From the NCBI GenBank assembly GCA_002238685.1, contig MPMV01000011.1:1-64000 (forward strand): DNA of 64,000 nucleotides, written 5' to 3'. Numbering within the stretch: position 1 is the stretch's first letter; every line of letters starts with the position of its first letter. Positions 35,049 through 44,806 of this stretch are shown one piece after another. Source of the DNA: a bacterium EF100-94H03 bin56. GTDB taxonomy: Bacteria > Pseudomonadota > Alphaproteobacteria > SP197. A program made the translations under genes and the position numbers. The notes under the pieces are model-generated. The model ran no database searches, had not been told where the DNA came from, and saw only the letters and a program-made list of their open reading frames with translations.

Positions 35049-36695
35049 ATGGATGGACCCTGGCCCATCGATGTGTTCACGCCGCCGGCAGGTCGCCGGC
35101 CCTGCCGCCATCCCTTCAACGGCGTCCTCGCCATCGACGGGTCCCCGTTGGCGGCCAGCGACGCCTCTGCACACGCCGACTTTGCCCTGGGTGGCGGTGT
35201 GACCCGGTTTCCCGGCGTCAATCTTGCATTCCGGACCGACGGCGACCGTCTCCTGCCGGTGCACCGGGGACTGCATCGCCGGCCCGATTCGCAGAGTTAC
35301 TGGGACATCACGGTTGGCGAGGGATGCATCTGGAGGGGTGATGGCGCCTGTGATACCGCATCGTTTCCCTTCCAGCTTTCCTGCGAAAGAGAGAACGACA
35401 GCCACCACGGGGTGGCGCGATTCGCCTGGGATGGGGAGCGGGTGCGCGATCTTGTCGTCCAGGTGGTGACTGAAACGCTCCCCGATCACATCCCCGAGAC
35501 TCTCGATCTCTGGGGCGTGGCAGGGGCGTCGTTCCGCGAGGCGGGAGGGTCACTGGCCGCGCCAGACCATCACGACCCAATGCCGATTCACGACATCTCC
35601 GAGATCGCTCCCCCGGACATGCTCGAGGCGCTGCTGGACGATCCGATGCGCGAGTGCGAGATCACCAGCGGCCTCGTGATCGACGGGCACATCTACACCA
35701 CGGGGTTCGCCACACGGCACGGGCCCTACCCGTTCCCCCACGCGATGCGCTTTGGCATCTGGTCGGCCACCAAGGCGGCATTCGCCACCACCGCGCTCAT
35801 GCGCCTGGCCCGTCACCTTGGTCCCGGTATCGCCGATACCCGCATCGTTGATGTCCTCGATGTCACGGCGGATCACGACGGCTGGCACGATGTGACGATC
35901 CGGCACTGCCTCTCCATGGCGACCGGCATCGGCACCGCCGGCGAAACCGGCGACATCCACGCCGACAATCTCACCGGACCGGAATATGCCTCGGCAGACG
36001 GTCCGGACGGCGCCTGTTACCGCGCTTATCAGAGTTGGTACGCCGCCCGCAGTCGTGCGGACAAGCTCCGCGCAGCGTTTCGTGTGCCATCCTATCCCTG
36101 GGGACCGGGCGTCGTGGCACGCTACCGGGACCAGGACCTCTTCGTTGCCGGCGCGGCCATGGATGCGGTGTGGAAGCGCTACCGCGGTCCGGATGCCGAT
36201 CTCTTCGCCATGGTCGAGAACGAGGTGCTGCGCCCCATTGGCTGTGGTCCGGTGGACATCAACCGCACCCTCGAGGAGGACGGCACCAGGGGCGTGCCGC
36301 TCACCGCCTTCGGCCTCTTCCTCGGTCTTGACGACGTGGCGCGCCTTGGGCGGTTGCTGTCGAACGGCGGATGCCACGAGGGAACAGAGCTGCTGGAGCC
36401 TTCCCTGGTGCGGGAATGTCTCGACGGCGCCATGGTGAAGGGGTTGCCGACGGGGACGGTCACCGCCGACGGGAACGACATCACCTACCACCTTGCCTGG
36501 TGGCAATTGCCGCTGACCACCCGGTCCGGCCGGACCACGAGGATCGCCACCATGCGGGGCTTTGGCGGTCAGATCATCCAGCCCCTGGCCAACGGCATCA
36601 CCTGTTTCCGCTTCGCCCACGACAGCGCGGCCAGCCAGGAGCGTTACGACGCCCTGATGCTGCCGCGCCTCGCCGATGCCCTGCGCCCCTTGTGA
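35049..36695 (+). CDS. Beta-lactamase-fold serine hydrolase
   Basis: 548 residues. The SxxK motif is FGIWSATKAAFATTAL (residues ~240-255, Ser-Ala-Thr-Lys), the likely YxD equivalent is VARYRDQDLF (~358), and MRGFGGQIIQPLANG near the C-terminus fills the place of the third KTG/HxG element. The N-terminal ~180 residues (GVLAIDGSPLAAS, ITVGEGCIWRGDG) are an extra beta-rich domain. No signal peptide is evident. Family members include esterases and peptidases of the class C beta-lactamase/PBP4 type, and the substrate is unknown. It converges on tupA, ending 9 bases before its stop. The ATG has no clear ribosome site. Confidence 0.7.
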   Translation: MDGPWPIDVFTPPAGRRPCRHPFNGVLAIDGSPLAASDASAHADFALGGGVTRFPGVNLAFRTDGDRLLPVHRGLHRRPDSQSYWDITVGEGCIWRGDGACDTASFPFQLSCERENDSHHGVARFAWDGERVRDLVVQVVTETLPDHIPETLDLWGVAGASFREAGGSLAAPDHHDPMPIHDISEIAPPDMLEALLDDPMRECEITSGLVIDGHIYTTGFATRHGPYPFPHAMRFGIWSATKAAFATTALMRLARHLGPGIADTRIVDVLDVTADHDGWHDVTIRHCLSMATGIGTAGETGDIHADNLTGPEYASADGPDGACYRAYQSWYAARSRADKLRAAFRVPSYPWGPGVVARYRDQDLFVAGAAMDAVWKRYRGPDADLFAMVENEVLRPIGCGPVDINRTLEEDGTRGVPLTAFGLFLGLDDVARLGRLLSNGGCHEGTELLEPSLVRECLDGAMVKGLPTGTVTADGNDITYHLAWWQLPLTTRSGRTTRIATMRGFGGQIIQPLANGITCFRFAHDSAASQERYDALMLPRLADALRPL

Positions 36696-36704
36696 CGTGA
36701 CGGA

Positions 36705-37526
36705 TCAGGGGGCGGCGTTGGGAAAGAAGAGCTGCCTCCCGTCGATGCGGTAGGAGGCGATTGAAGCCTGTCCGGAGGGCGAAAGGAGCCAGTCGACGAA
36801 GAGGTGTGCCTCGTCCTTGCGGACATGGGGAAAGCGCTCCGGATTCACCACCGTCACGCCATACTGGTTGAAAAGATTCTCGTCACCCTCAACGAGAAGG
36901 GCGAGATCGCCGCGGTTCTGGAAGGCAATCCAGGTGGCCCGGTCCGTCAGGACGTAGGCGCCGACATTGGCGGCCACGTTGAGAGTGGCGCCCATGCCCG
37001 AACCGGTCTCGAGATACCATGAGCCGCTGTGTGCCGTGGGGTCGAAACCGGCGTTGCGCCACAAGACCATTTCCTTCGTGTGGGTGCCGGAATCGTCGCC
37101 CCGGGAGGCGAAGGGAAGACCGTTGCGAGCGATATGCATGAGCGCGGCCCCGGCATCGGCGATGCCGCTGACACCCGCCGGGTCGGAAGCGGGGCCGACA
37201 ATCACGAAATCGTTGTACATCAGGTCGAACCGCTCGACGCCGTAGCCTCCGGCGACGAACTCCTCCTCGGCATCGCGGGCATGCACGAGCAGGACATCGC
37301 CGTCTCCGTTCATGGAGTTGCGGATGGCCTGCCCGGTGCCCACGGCAACGACCTTGACGAGAATGCCCGTCGCATTGCTGAAGTCGGGAAGGATGTGATC
37401 GAACAGACCGGAATTCTGGGTCGAGGTCGTCGACTGGACGACGATGGACCTGTCATAGGCGGTTACGCTGCCGGGAATGAGGCCGAGAACGACCACGGCA
37501 CATGCGATGAACCTGGACACCATCAT
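36705..37526 (-). CDS. tupA: Tungstate ABC transporter substrate-binding protein
   Basis: 273 residues with a signal peptide (MMVSRFIACAVVVLGLIPG, cleavage after VTA). The TupA signature is intact: VVQSTTSTQNSGLFDHILP with the TTST oxyanion loop, VVAVGTGQAIRNS, DVLLVHARDAEEEFV and MYNDFVIVGP, and later DDSGTHTKE. It captures tungstate (possibly molybdate) in the periplasm for TupBC. The start has GGAGAAG upstream. It is the last gene of tupBCA. Confidence 0.92.
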   Translation of the reverse strand: MMVSRFIACAVVVLGLIPGSVTAYDRSIVVQSTTSTQNSGLFDHILPDFSNATGILVKVVAVGTGQAIRNSMNGDGDVLLVHARDAEEEFVAGGYGVERFDLMYNDFVIVGPASDPAGVSGIADAGAALMHIARNGLPFASRGDDSGTHTKEMVLWRNAGFDPTAHSGSWYLETGSGMGATLNVAANVGAYVLTDRATWIAFQNRGDLALLVEGDENLFNQYGVTVVNPERFPHVRKDEAHLFVDWLLSPSGQASIASYRIDGRQLFFPNAAP

Positions 37527-37549
37527 GGGACTTCTCCGGCTGCGCAGAT

Positions 37550-38302
37550 TCAGGCGACCAGACGGCCCTCGACAAAGGCCGAGGCCCGTCTCGTGGGGGG
37601 ACTGGAAAAGAAGAGCGGGGCGTCGCTGTCCGCTTCGAGAACTCCACCATGAAGATAGAGGATGCGGTCGGCCAGGCGCCGCGCCTGGGCAAGGTCGTGG
37701 GTGACGAGGAGAATGGGCGTGCCGTCGCTGCGTGCCTGGTGCACCAGGTCCTCGATCGCCAGGATCGAACCCGGATCAAGGTTGGCGGTTGCCTCGTCGA
37801 GCAGCAGGACGTCCGGAGATGTCGCCATGGCGCGGACAAGCGCGAGCCTCTGCTGTTCCCCTCCCGAGAGTGCCTGTGCCGGGACTCTCGCCCTGGCTCC
37901 GAGACCGGCCGTAATCAGTGCTTCCAAGGCGCGCTGGTGCTGTTCGCGGCGGGGTACACCGGCAGCCTGGAGCGCAAATCGGACGTTGGCCAGCGCCGTG
38001 CGGTTCAGCATCACGGGATGATGGAAGACAACACCGAGCCTGATGGCCCGCTGACGGTCCGGTGGGCGTCCGTTCCAGGTGACATCGCCATGGTCCGGTT
38101 CGACGAGGCCCGCCAGCATCCGGACCAGAAGGCTCTTGCCGGCGCCATTGGGACCCAGCAGCACCGCGATTTCCGGCCGGGAGATGGTGACGCTGACATC
38201 ATCGACGACCAGTCGCGTCCCCCGCATAAGACTGAGGTTCCGGCCGGCCAGCGGCAGCACCTTTCCATCTGACCGGTCATGCAAGGCGCGGATTCCTCGC
38301 AA
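37550..38302 (-). CDS. tupC: Tungstate ABC transporter ATP-binding protein
   Basis: 250 residues. Walker A LGPNGAGKSLLVRML, Q-loop region VVFHHPVMLNRT with His where most ABC ATPases have Gln, signature ALSGGEQQRLALVRAM, Walker B VLLLDEATANLDPG and switch His LLVTHDLAQA. Single-component importer ATPase of the Tup/Wtp type. The TTG start at 38302 overlaps tupB by 26 bases; a shorter start at VLPLAGRNL is possible. The substrate is deduced from the neighbouring TupA. Confidence 0.88.
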   Translation of the reverse strand: MRGIRALHDRSDGKVLPLAGRNLSLMRGTRLVVDDVSVTISRPEIAVLLGPNGAGKSLLVRMLAGLVEPDHGDVTWNGRPPDRQRAIRLGVVFHHPVMLNRTALANVRFALQAAGVPRREQHQRALEALITAGLGARARVPAQALSGGEQQRLALVRAMATSPDVLLLDEATANLDPGSILAIEDLVHQARSDGTPILLVTHDLAQARRLADRILYLHGGVLEADSDAPLFFSSPPTRRASAFVEGRLVA

Positions 38303-38984
38303 TGGTGTTGAGCAGGCCGGCGAGCCCGTTGATGACGATGATGATCGTCAGCAACACGATTCCCAGACCCAGCGCGAGATCGAGAGCGCCGCGCGAGGTT
38401 TCCAGAGTGATGGTCGTGGTCATCACCCGGGTGACATGATTGATGTTGCCGCCGACCATGATGACGGCGCCAACCTCCGCGATGGCCCTGCCGAACCCGG
38501 CAAGCACCACGGTGACGAGACTGAATCGCGCCTCCCACAAAAGGGTGATGGCGGTGGAGCCCCTGCCCAGGCCGAAGGCGCGCAACTGCTCATCATAGCG
38601 GCGGTGAAGGTCTTCGATGACCTGGCGCGTCAGGGCTGCGACGATGGGTGTGACGAGCACCGTCTGGGCGATGATCATGGCCTCGGGGGTATAGAGCAGA
38701 CCCCAGTCGCCCAGAGGCCCGGCCCGCGACAGCAGAAGATAGATGGCGAGGCCGGCAACCACGGGCGGCAGGCCCATGAAGGCGTTCATCACAGCGATGA
38801 GGGCGCCGCGCCCCGGGAACCGCGAGATGGCCGTCGTCGCGCCGACAGGCAGACCGATCAGCATGGCGAAGAACACCGCAAAGAGACTGACCCGGAGCGA
38901 CATGAAGATGATCTCGACCAGATCGCGATCAAGGGTCATGATCAGGCGAAGGGCTTCCGTGAAGGCGTCGCTGGTGTCCTGCAT
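38277..38984 (-). CDS. tupB: Tungstate ABC transporter permease
   Basis: 235 residues from ATG 38984; a TTG fifteen bases upstream is also in frame. About five transmembrane helices (IIFMSLRVSLFAVFFAMLIG, MGLPPVVAGLAIYLLL, MIIAQTVLVTPIVAAL). The cytoplasmic EAA loop contacting the ATPase is GLGRGSTAITLLWEARFSL with AGFGRAIAEVGAVIMVGG. First gene of tupBCA; the promoter lies in the short gap to tRNA-Gln. Confidence 0.88.
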   Translation of the reverse strand: MQDTSDAFTEALRLIMTLDRDLVEIIFMSLRVSLFAVFFAMLIGLPVGATTAISRFPGRGALIAVMNAFMGLPPVVAGLAIYLLLSRAGPLGDWGLLYTPEAMIIAQTVLVTPIVAALTRQVIEDLHRRYDEQLRAFGLGRGSTAITLLWEARFSLVTVVLAGFGRAIAEVGAVIMVGGNINHVTRVMTTTITLETSRGALDLALGLGIVLLTIIIVINGLAGLLNTIARNPRLA

Positions 38985-39051
38985 GGTGATGGTTCGCAAG
39001 GTGGATCGGTGATGCAGGGCCTGTCCGGGCGGGTGACCTGCAACAGGAGTG

Positions 39052-39125
39052 TGGTTGGGGCGCCAGGATTCGAACCTGGGGTCACGGGACCAAAACCCGT
39101 TGCCTTACCGCTTGGCCACGCCCCA
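39052..39125 (-). tRNA. tRNA-Gln (anticodon TTG)
   Basis: The minus strand folds as a complete cloverleaf. The 7-bp acceptor stem is TGGGGCG/CGCCCCA, the D-arm region is GGCCAAGCGGTAAGGC, and the anticodon loop is TTTTGGT with anticodon TTG. The T-arm has GGTTCGAATCC. The discriminator is A, and CCA is encoded. It lies between the sugar dehydrogenase gene and tupBCA, all on the same strand. Confidence 0.97.
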
Positions 39126-39189
39126 GCAGGCTTCCTATAAACCGGAAAGCACCGGAGTGCGCAACCGCGGGGCGGAAACACTGCTCCGG

Positions 39190-40524
39190 TCAGGCGAGAA
39201 CAATTCTCTCGCGATGGTGGCGAACGGCCCGTGTCGCATTGCGCGTGTCAACCAGCAATGGCACGGCCGCGACGAGGGCATCGTAGTCGACGCAGTCGTG
39301 GTCGGTGACGATCAGTGCCGCATCGTGGACGCCATCGGTGACGTCGTTCCACGCCAGACTTTGCCGTCCGGCCAGACCGGCGTGGGCGCGCGTGGCGGGA
39401 ATGGTGCCGATGAAGGGGTCGAAGAAAGATACCGCAGCTCCCCTTGACTCGAGCAGTGTCATCAGCGTCAGGCCAGGACTTTCGCGGCAGTCGTCGACGT
39501 TTTTCTTGTAGGCCATGCCAACGATGAGAATCGCCGCGCCACTGAGACCGCGGCCGAACCGGTGATCGATCTCGCCGGCGAGTCTGGAGACGATGTGGTG
39601 CGGCATCAAGGTGTTGATCTCTCCGGCAAGCTCGATGAACCGGGCGGGTACGCCGAACTCCCGCGCCTTCCAGGCGAGGTAGAACGGGTCGATGGGGATG
39701 CAGTGGCCGCCAAGCCCTGGACCGGGCCAGAAGGGCATGTAGCCGAACGGCTTGGTGCTGGCGGCCTCGATCACGTCCCAGATGTTGATGCCCATGGCAT
39801 CGAAGATCACCTTGAGTTCGTTGACGAGGGCGATGTTGACGGAGCGGAAGATGTTCTCGGTGAGCTTGACCGCTTCAGCGGTTCTCGTGTCCGGGACGAC
39901 AATGGTTCCGGCAGGGATGAAGGATTCATAGAAGACTGCGGCGGTGGCCCGCGCCAGGTCATGATCACCGCCGACGATCTTGGGCACCGTTCCGAGACGA
40001 TGGGTGGTGTTTCCCGGATCGTCGCGTTCGGGTGAGTAGGCGAGCAGGAAATCCACTCCCGACACGAGGCCATTGCCCTCGAGAATCGGACGCACCAGTT
40101 CATCTGTTGTTCCGGGCCAGGTGGTCGATTCGAGAACGACGAGGCGCCCGGGAGCGAGAATCGACGCGATGCTGTGACTGGTGTCCACCACGTGGCGCAT
40201 GTCCGGTTCCCGGTGGCGGTCCAGGGGTGTGGGAACACAGATGACAATGATGTCGGCAGCGTCGAGGTCGCTCACCCGGCTGGTACCGTGGAATCGTGGC
40301 GACGCGGCGAGTTCGCTGACCGCGGTGGCATCGATGTAGTTGATGTAGCTCGTGCCGGCGGCAAGGTTGGCGATCTTGGCTGGATCCGTGTCGAAGCCGG
40401 TGACGCGAAATCCGCACCCATGGGCTGCCAGGGCAAGGGGAAGACCAACATAGCCCAGGCCAATGACGGCGACATGCGCATCGCGCGCGGCGATGCGCGC
40501 TTTGAGGTCTCCGAGGGAGTTCAT
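39190..40524 (-). CDS. Nucleotide-sugar 6-dehydrogenase (UDP-GlcNAc/ManNAc type)
   Basis: 444 residues from ATG 40524. Rossmann motif VAVIGLGYVGLPLALA (residues ~17-32), VPTPLDRHREPDM, central helix VKLTENIFRSVNIALVNEL, and the catalytic cysteine in PGPGLGGHCIPIDPFYLAWK. C-terminal UDP-binding domain with GMAYKKNVDDCRESP. It oxidises C6 of a UDP-sugar to the uronate using NAD. The GPGLGGHCIPIDP form fits the WbpA/WecC/TviB branch rather than UDP-glucose dehydrogenase. It provides precursors for surface polysaccharide. Its ATG overlaps the ispE stop by four bases. Confidence 0.88.
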   Translation of the reverse strand: MNSLGDLKARIAARDAHVAVIGLGYVGLPLALAAHGCGFRVTGFDTDPAKIANLAAGTSYINYIDATAVSELAASPRFHGTSRVSDLDAADIIVICVPTPLDRHREPDMRHVVDTSHSIASILAPGRLVVLESTTWPGTTDELVRPILEGNGLVSGVDFLLAYSPERDDPGNTTHRLGTVPKIVGGDHDLARATAAVFYESFIPAGTIVVPDTRTAEAVKLTENIFRSVNIALVNELKVIFDAMGINIWDVIEAASTKPFGYMPFWPGPGLGGHCIPIDPFYLAWKAREFGVPARFIELAGEINTLMPHHIVSRLAGEIDHRFGRGLSGAAILIVGMAYKKNVDDCRESPGLTLMTLLESRGAAVSFFDPFIGTIPATRAHAGLAGRQSLAWNDVTDGVHDAALIVTDHDCVDYDALVAAVPLLVDTRNATRAVRHHRERIVLA

Positions 40525-41384
40525 GGCCCCGCCCGGGGCTGCGTGAGGATGATGGTGGCCTCGATCCACCAGCCGGGGTGGTGACGGCGGAGCAGGGCCG
40601 CCGCGCGGTCGGCCTGTCGCAGGGTGCCGGCGAGGCCGAAACATGTGGCGCCGGTGCCGGTCATGCGGGCGAGGGCTATTCCAGGCGTGGTGCGCAGTGC
40701 GGAGAGGACGTCGGATATCCCGGGTTCAACGCGGCAGGCCGCGGGTTCGAGGTCGTTCCGCCGGTTCGCGAGTTCCCGGACCAGGTCATCGAAACTCTCC
40801 GGCGGGCGGGTCAGGGGCCGGGGCACTGAGAGAGGCTCCTCGAAACCGGCGAAGACCTTCGCCGTGGGAAGAGCAGTCCCCGGATTGACGAGAACGAGAG
40901 CGCACTCGGGAAGTGGTTCCACGGGCGTGACGACATCGCCGGTCCCGGCGGTCATGACCGTGCCATCATGAAGACAGGAAGGAACATCGGCGCCGAGTGT
41001 CGCCGCGATGGCCGGAAGATCTTCGGTCAAACCCGAGACAGTCCGCAGCGTGGCGGCGGCGTCGGCCGAACCGCCTCCCAGGCCCGAGGCGACAGGGATG
41101 TTCTTTTCCAGGACGATGCGGAATGCCTGTGTCGGCGCAACGGCAGCGAGTGCCCGCGTCACAAGGTTCCGGGATCCGTCCAGATCCTGCAGTGCCGCAG
41201 AAAAGCGGCCGGTCACCTCGAGTGCCGGGGAGTCTGCCGGAGTGAACCACAGACGGTCGGCCAGGGAGGTGCGCACATGCAGGCTGTCCAGACTGTGATA
41301 GCCGTTGGCCAGGCGCCCGGTCACGTGCAGCCACAGGTTGACCTTGGCATGGGCCGGGACCGCCCTTTCACCGACCGCTGTCAT
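40521..41384 (-). CDS. ispE: 4-diphosphocytidyl-2-C-methyl-D-erythritol kinase
   Basis: 287 residues from ATG 41384. GHMP-kinase motifs: AHAKVNLWLHVTGRLANGYH (N-terminus), the ATP-binding loop IPVASGLGGGSADAAATLR, and GTGATCFGLAG (motif 3). It phosphorylates CDP-ME in the MEP isoprenoid pathway. The start overlaps the TPR gene by 17 bases, and the end overlaps the sugar dehydrogenase start by four. An operon of TPR-ispE-dehydrogenase is likely. Length is normal for IspE. Confidence 0.93.
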   Translation of the reverse strand: MTAVGERAVPAHAKVNLWLHVTGRLANGYHSLDSLHVRTSLADRLWFTPADSPALEVTGRFSAALQDLDGSRNLVTRALAAVAPTQAFRIVLEKNIPVASGLGGGSADAAATLRTVSGLTEDLPAIAATLGADVPSCLHDGTVMTAGTGDVVTPVEPLPECALVLVNPGTALPTAKVFAGFEEPLSVPRPLTRPPESFDDLVRELANRRNDLEPAACRVEPGISDVLSALRTTPGIALARMTGTGATCFGLAGTLRQADRAAALLRRHHPGWWIEATIILTQPRAGP

Positions 41385-43050
41385 CGAGTCCCGCCTCGAG
41401 CTTGTGGCGCACGGCGTCGACAAGGTCCTCATCCTCCGGCGCCAGTGTCAGCACGTGACGCCACTGGAATCGAGCCTCGTAGTGCCGCCCGGTCTTCCAG
41501 TAGGCGTCACCCAGGTGGTCGATGATCACAGCCTCGGCAGGTTCCAGGCCAACAGCACGTTCCAGTTCGACGACGGCCTCGTCATAGCGGCCGAGCCGGT
41601 AGAGCACCCATCCCAGACTGTCGATCACCATGCCGTCATCGGGTGTCCGCTCGAGGGCGCGCTCGATGAGATCAAGGGCCTCGTCGAGGTTCTCGTTCCT
41701 GTCAGCCCACGCGTACCCGAGATAGTTGAGGAGCCAGGGGTCGTCCGGTCGCGATTCCAGCGATTCAAGAAAGACCTGTTCGGCGCGCTCCCATCGCCCC
41801 GTCACCTCCAGCACCGTCCCCAGATCGAAGAGGAGGCCCGGACGGCGGTGAGACCCTTCATCAAGCAGGCGGAGCGCTTCATCGTAGGCTTCCACCGCCT
41901 CGTCCCACCTCCGGTGCGAGCGCATGACGTCGCCGATGGCCATGAAAGGATCGGCGCTCTCCGGACGTTCCCGTGACAGGGCGCGTCCCAGTGTGATGGC
42001 GTCTTCGGTGAGGCCCGCGTCGTTGAGACTGCGGACACGACGAAGCCGGGCGTTCCAGGCAAGGGGAGAATCGGGTGCCACACGGCCATAGGCGGCCGCC
42101 GAGGCAGCGTCGCGCCGCAATCGGGAAAGCACATCTCCGGTCATGAAGTGAATGCGGTCGTCCGCGGGCTGGAGCCAGGCTGCATGATTGAGCAGTGCCA
42201 GGGCCGGAACTCCCCGGCGTTCGCCGAGCAGTTGCCGTGCGGTTTCCGCCAGGGCGTCGGTGATCGCCTGAAGCATGTCGGGCCTGGCGGGCGGCACCCC
42301 ACCGTCGAGCGCCCGTGTGACGGCGTCCTCGAACCACGGACTCTCCGGATTGATGTCCATGAACCGTCGGTAGAGGCCGACGGCGTCCTCGCCCCGCCCG
42401 AGGCGCTCCAGATAGCCGCCGTAGGCTCGCGTGGCCTCCCAGGTGACGGTCTCTCCGGCTTCCATGGCCTCGCCGAAGGCCGTCTCGGTCACTCCGGCCT
42501 TTCCTGCGGCGTCGCTGAGAAGGGCGGCATGATAGGCTACGAGGGGTTCGGCGCCTGGCGCGGCGGTGTCTAGGATTTCGATGGCGCGCGCATGGTCGCC
42601 CCCTTGTGCTGTCGACCAGGCTCGGGCGATGAGGGCGAACGTGCCGAGCGGGCCTTCGGAGCCGAACCTGGCAAGGGCGTCGTCCATGGCATCCGCATCG
42701 TCTGCAGCCAGGGCGTCGACAAGGAGGGTGACCGGGGACACTTCAGTGATGACATTCATCCCGGCGAGATGCCGGGCCAACTCGATCGCCTCGGCAATAC
42801 GGCCGACAGATACCATGGCCTTGTACGTCTGGCCGAGGAGTGTCACGTCCCCGGGAAGGCGTTCAAGCGCCTGCGACAGGAAGTCGGCCCTTGCCACCAT
42901 GTCGCCCTGGTAGGCGGCTGCTCTCGAGGCAAGATAGGCACCGCTCGTCGAGACGAGATCGGTGGCTGCACGGGCACCTGCCACTGTCGCCAGGCCCAGC
43001 ACCACAAGCACCGCGCAGATGAGGCCGCGGCATACCCTGGAACGGTTCAT
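41368..43050 (-). CDS. Exported TPR-repeat protein
   Basis: 560 residues from ATG 43050, chosen because AGGAGACC precedes it and a signal peptide follows (ICAVLVVLGLATVAGARAAT). At least eight tetratricopeptide repeats are visible, best in the C-terminal half: ADPFMAIGDVMRSHRRWDEA, PDDPWLLNYLGYAWADRNEN, DDGMVIDSLGWVLYRLGRYD, AEAVIIDHLGDAYWKTGRHY. This architecture, immediately upstream of ispE, is standard in Alphaproteobacteria. It is probably a periplasmic or membrane-anchored scaffold. The exact role is unknown. Confidence 0.85.
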   Translation of the reverse strand: MNRSRVCRGLICAVLVVLGLATVAGARAATDLVSTSGAYLASRAAAYQGDMVARADFLSQALERLPGDVTLLGQTYKAMVSVGRIAEAIELARHLAGMNVITEVSPVTLLVDALAADDADAMDDALARFGSEGPLGTFALIARAWSTAQGGDHARAIEILDTAAPGAEPLVAYHAALLSDAAGKAGVTETAFGEAMEAGETVTWEATRAYGGYLERLGRGEDAVGLYRRFMDINPESPWFEDAVTRALDGGVPPARPDMLQAITDALAETARQLLGERRGVPALALLNHAAWLQPADDRIHFMTGDVLSRLRRDAASAAAYGRVAPDSPLAWNARLRRVRSLNDAGLTEDAITLGRALSRERPESADPFMAIGDVMRSHRRWDEAVEAYDEALRLLDEGSHRRPGLLFDLGTVLEVTGRWERAEQVFLESLESRPDDPWLLNYLGYAWADRNENLDEALDLIERALERTPDDGMVIDSLGWVLYRLGRYDEAVVELERAVGLEPAEAVIIDHLGDAYWKTGRHYEARFQWRHVLTLAPEDEDLVDAVRHKLEAGLDDSGR

Positions 43051-43076
43051 CCAGGTCTCCTCGCCGTGGCGATCCG

Positions 43077-44717
43077 TCACATGTTGGGGTAGTTCGGGCC
43101 GCCGCCGCCTTCCGGCGTCACCCAGACGATGTTCTGTGTCGGATCCTTGATGTCGCATGTCTTGCAATGCACGCAGTTCTGCGCGTTGATCTGCAGCCTC
43201 ACCCCGTCGTCATCCTCGATGATCTCGTAGACACCGGCCGGACAGTAGCGTTGTTCGGGGGCATCGTAGAGAGCGAGATTGATGTCGACCGGCACGCTGG
43301 CATCCTTGAGGGTGAGATGGACGGGCTGGTCCTCCTCGTGGTTCGTTGATGAAAGGAACACCGAACTCGCACGATCGAAGGTGATCTCGCCATCGGGCGG
43401 GGGATAGGCGATGGCCTGGCAGGCATTCTTCGGCTTGAGGGACTCGTGATCCGGCCGATGCCGGAACGTCCAGGGCGCCCGTCCCCTCAGGATCACCGTG
43501 TCGATGGCGGAGTAGAGGAAACCCTGCACGAAGCCGCCATGGAAACTCGGCCTGATGTTGCGCACGCGGTAGAGTTCGTCCCACAGCCAGGTCCGGCGCA
43601 GGCGCTCGCCATAGGCGAGGACTTCAGCATCCGCAGGCGTCTCGCCGGTGAGCCAGTCGAACACCGCTTCGGCCGCGGTCATGCCACTCTTCATGGCCGT
43701 GTGGCTGCCCTTGATCTTCGGCACATTGAGAAATCCGGCCGCACAGCCGATCAGCATGCCACCAGGGAAGGTGAGGCGTGGAATCGACTGGAAACCGCCC
43801 TCGTTGATGGCGCGGGCGCCATAGGCGATGCGTTTGCCGCCCTCGAAGAAGGGGCGGATCGCCGGGTGCGTCTTGAACCGCTGGAACTCATCGAAGGGCG
43901 AGAGCCAGGGGTTCTCGTAGTCGAGGCCGATGACGTAGCCGACGGCGACCTGGTTGTTGTCGAGGTGATAGAGAAACGAACCTCCGTAGGTCTTGCCATC
44001 CATGGGCCAGCCGGCGGTATGGATGACCGTGCCCGGCGCGTGTCTTTCCGGGTCAATGTCCCACAATTCCTTGATACCAATTCCGTAGGTCTGCGACTGG
44101 ACGCCCTCACGAAGGCCGAAGCGGTCCATCAACTGCCGGGAGAGGTGTCCGCGGCACCCTTCGGCAAAGAGAACCTGCCTGGCGTGGAGTTCGATACCGG
44201 GCTCAAACGTGTCTTTCGGCTTGCCGTCGCGACCAATGCCCATGTCACCGGTGGCCACACCCTTCACGGACCCGTCATCGTGGAACAGGACCTCTGCCGC
44301 GGCAAAGCCGGGGAAGATGGCGACGCCAAGGGCTTCCGCTTCGTTGGCCAGCCAGCGGCAGACATTGCCCAGGGAGATGATGTAGTTGCCGTGATTTGCC
44401 ATCTGCGGCGGCGTCGGCAGGCGAAACGCCCGCTTTTCGGTGAGATAGAGGAACCGGTCTTTCTTCACCGGTGTCAGGAGAGGTGCTCCGCGTTCCTCCC
44501 AGTCGGGTATGAGTTCGTTGATCGCCCGCGGTTCCATGACCGCGCCCGACAGGATGTGCGCACCGACTTCGGACCCCTTCTCGAGAACGCAGACCGAGAC
44601 CTCCTTGCCCGTTTCCTCCGCCAGCTGTGCAAGGCGGATGGCTGCTGCCAGCCCTGCAGGTCCGGCGCCCACGATCACGACATCGAACTCCATGCTTTCG
44701 CGTTCGCGCTGTTCCAT
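43077..44717 (-). CDS. Electron transfer flavoprotein-ubiquinone oxidoreductase
   Basis: 546 residues from ATG 44717, which has GAAGGA upstream (a TTG at 44729 is in frame). FAD motif [25 protein letters not shown] ubiquinone-binding region ([18 protein letters not shown]), and the C-terminal 4Fe-4S ferredoxin-like domain with YCPAGVYEI and [17 protein letters not shown]. It passes electrons from ETF (fatty acid and amino acid oxidation, dimethylglycine/sarcosine dehydrogenases) to ubiquinone at the inner membrane. Divergent from the uracil-DNA glycosylase gene with a short promoter region between. Confidence 0.95.
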   Translation of the reverse strand: MEQRERESMEFDVVIVGAGPAGLAAAIRLAQLAEETGKEVSVCVLEKGSEVGAHILSGAVMEPRAINELIPDWEERGAPLLTPVKKDRFLYLTEKRAFRLPTPPQMANHGNYIISLGNVCRWLANEAEALGVAIFPGFAAAEVLFHDDGSVKGVATGDMGIGRDGKPKDTFEPGIELHARQVLFAEGCRGHLSRQLMDRFGLREGVQSQTYGIGIKELWDIDPERHAPGTVIHTAGWPMDGKTYGGSFLYHLDNNQVAVGYVIGLDYENPWLSPFDEFQRFKTHPAIRPFFEGGKRIAYGARAINEGGFQSIPRLTFPGGMLIGCAAGFLNVPKIKGSHTAMKSGMTAAEAVFDWLTGETPADAEVLAYGERLRRTWLWDELYRVRNIRPSFHGGFVQGFLYSAIDTVILRGRAPWTFRHRPDHESLKPKNACQAIAYPPPDGEITFDRASSVFLSSTNHEEDQPVHLTLKDASVPVDINLALYDAPEQRYCPAGVYEIIEDDDGVRLQINAQNCVHCKTCDIKDPTQNIVWVTPEGGGGPNYPNM

Positions 44718-44806
44718 CCCGTCCTTCAATGCGCTGTCATTCCAGTTCTCTTAACCGAGGGCGATATTCGTTACAATGGCACCGGATGTCCGCCGAACGG
44801 AGAACC

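Noticed and set aside
39052..39125. tRNA-Gln as an island attachment site
   Set aside because: No duplicated tRNA 3' end was found near the mobile regions, which are several kilobases away.
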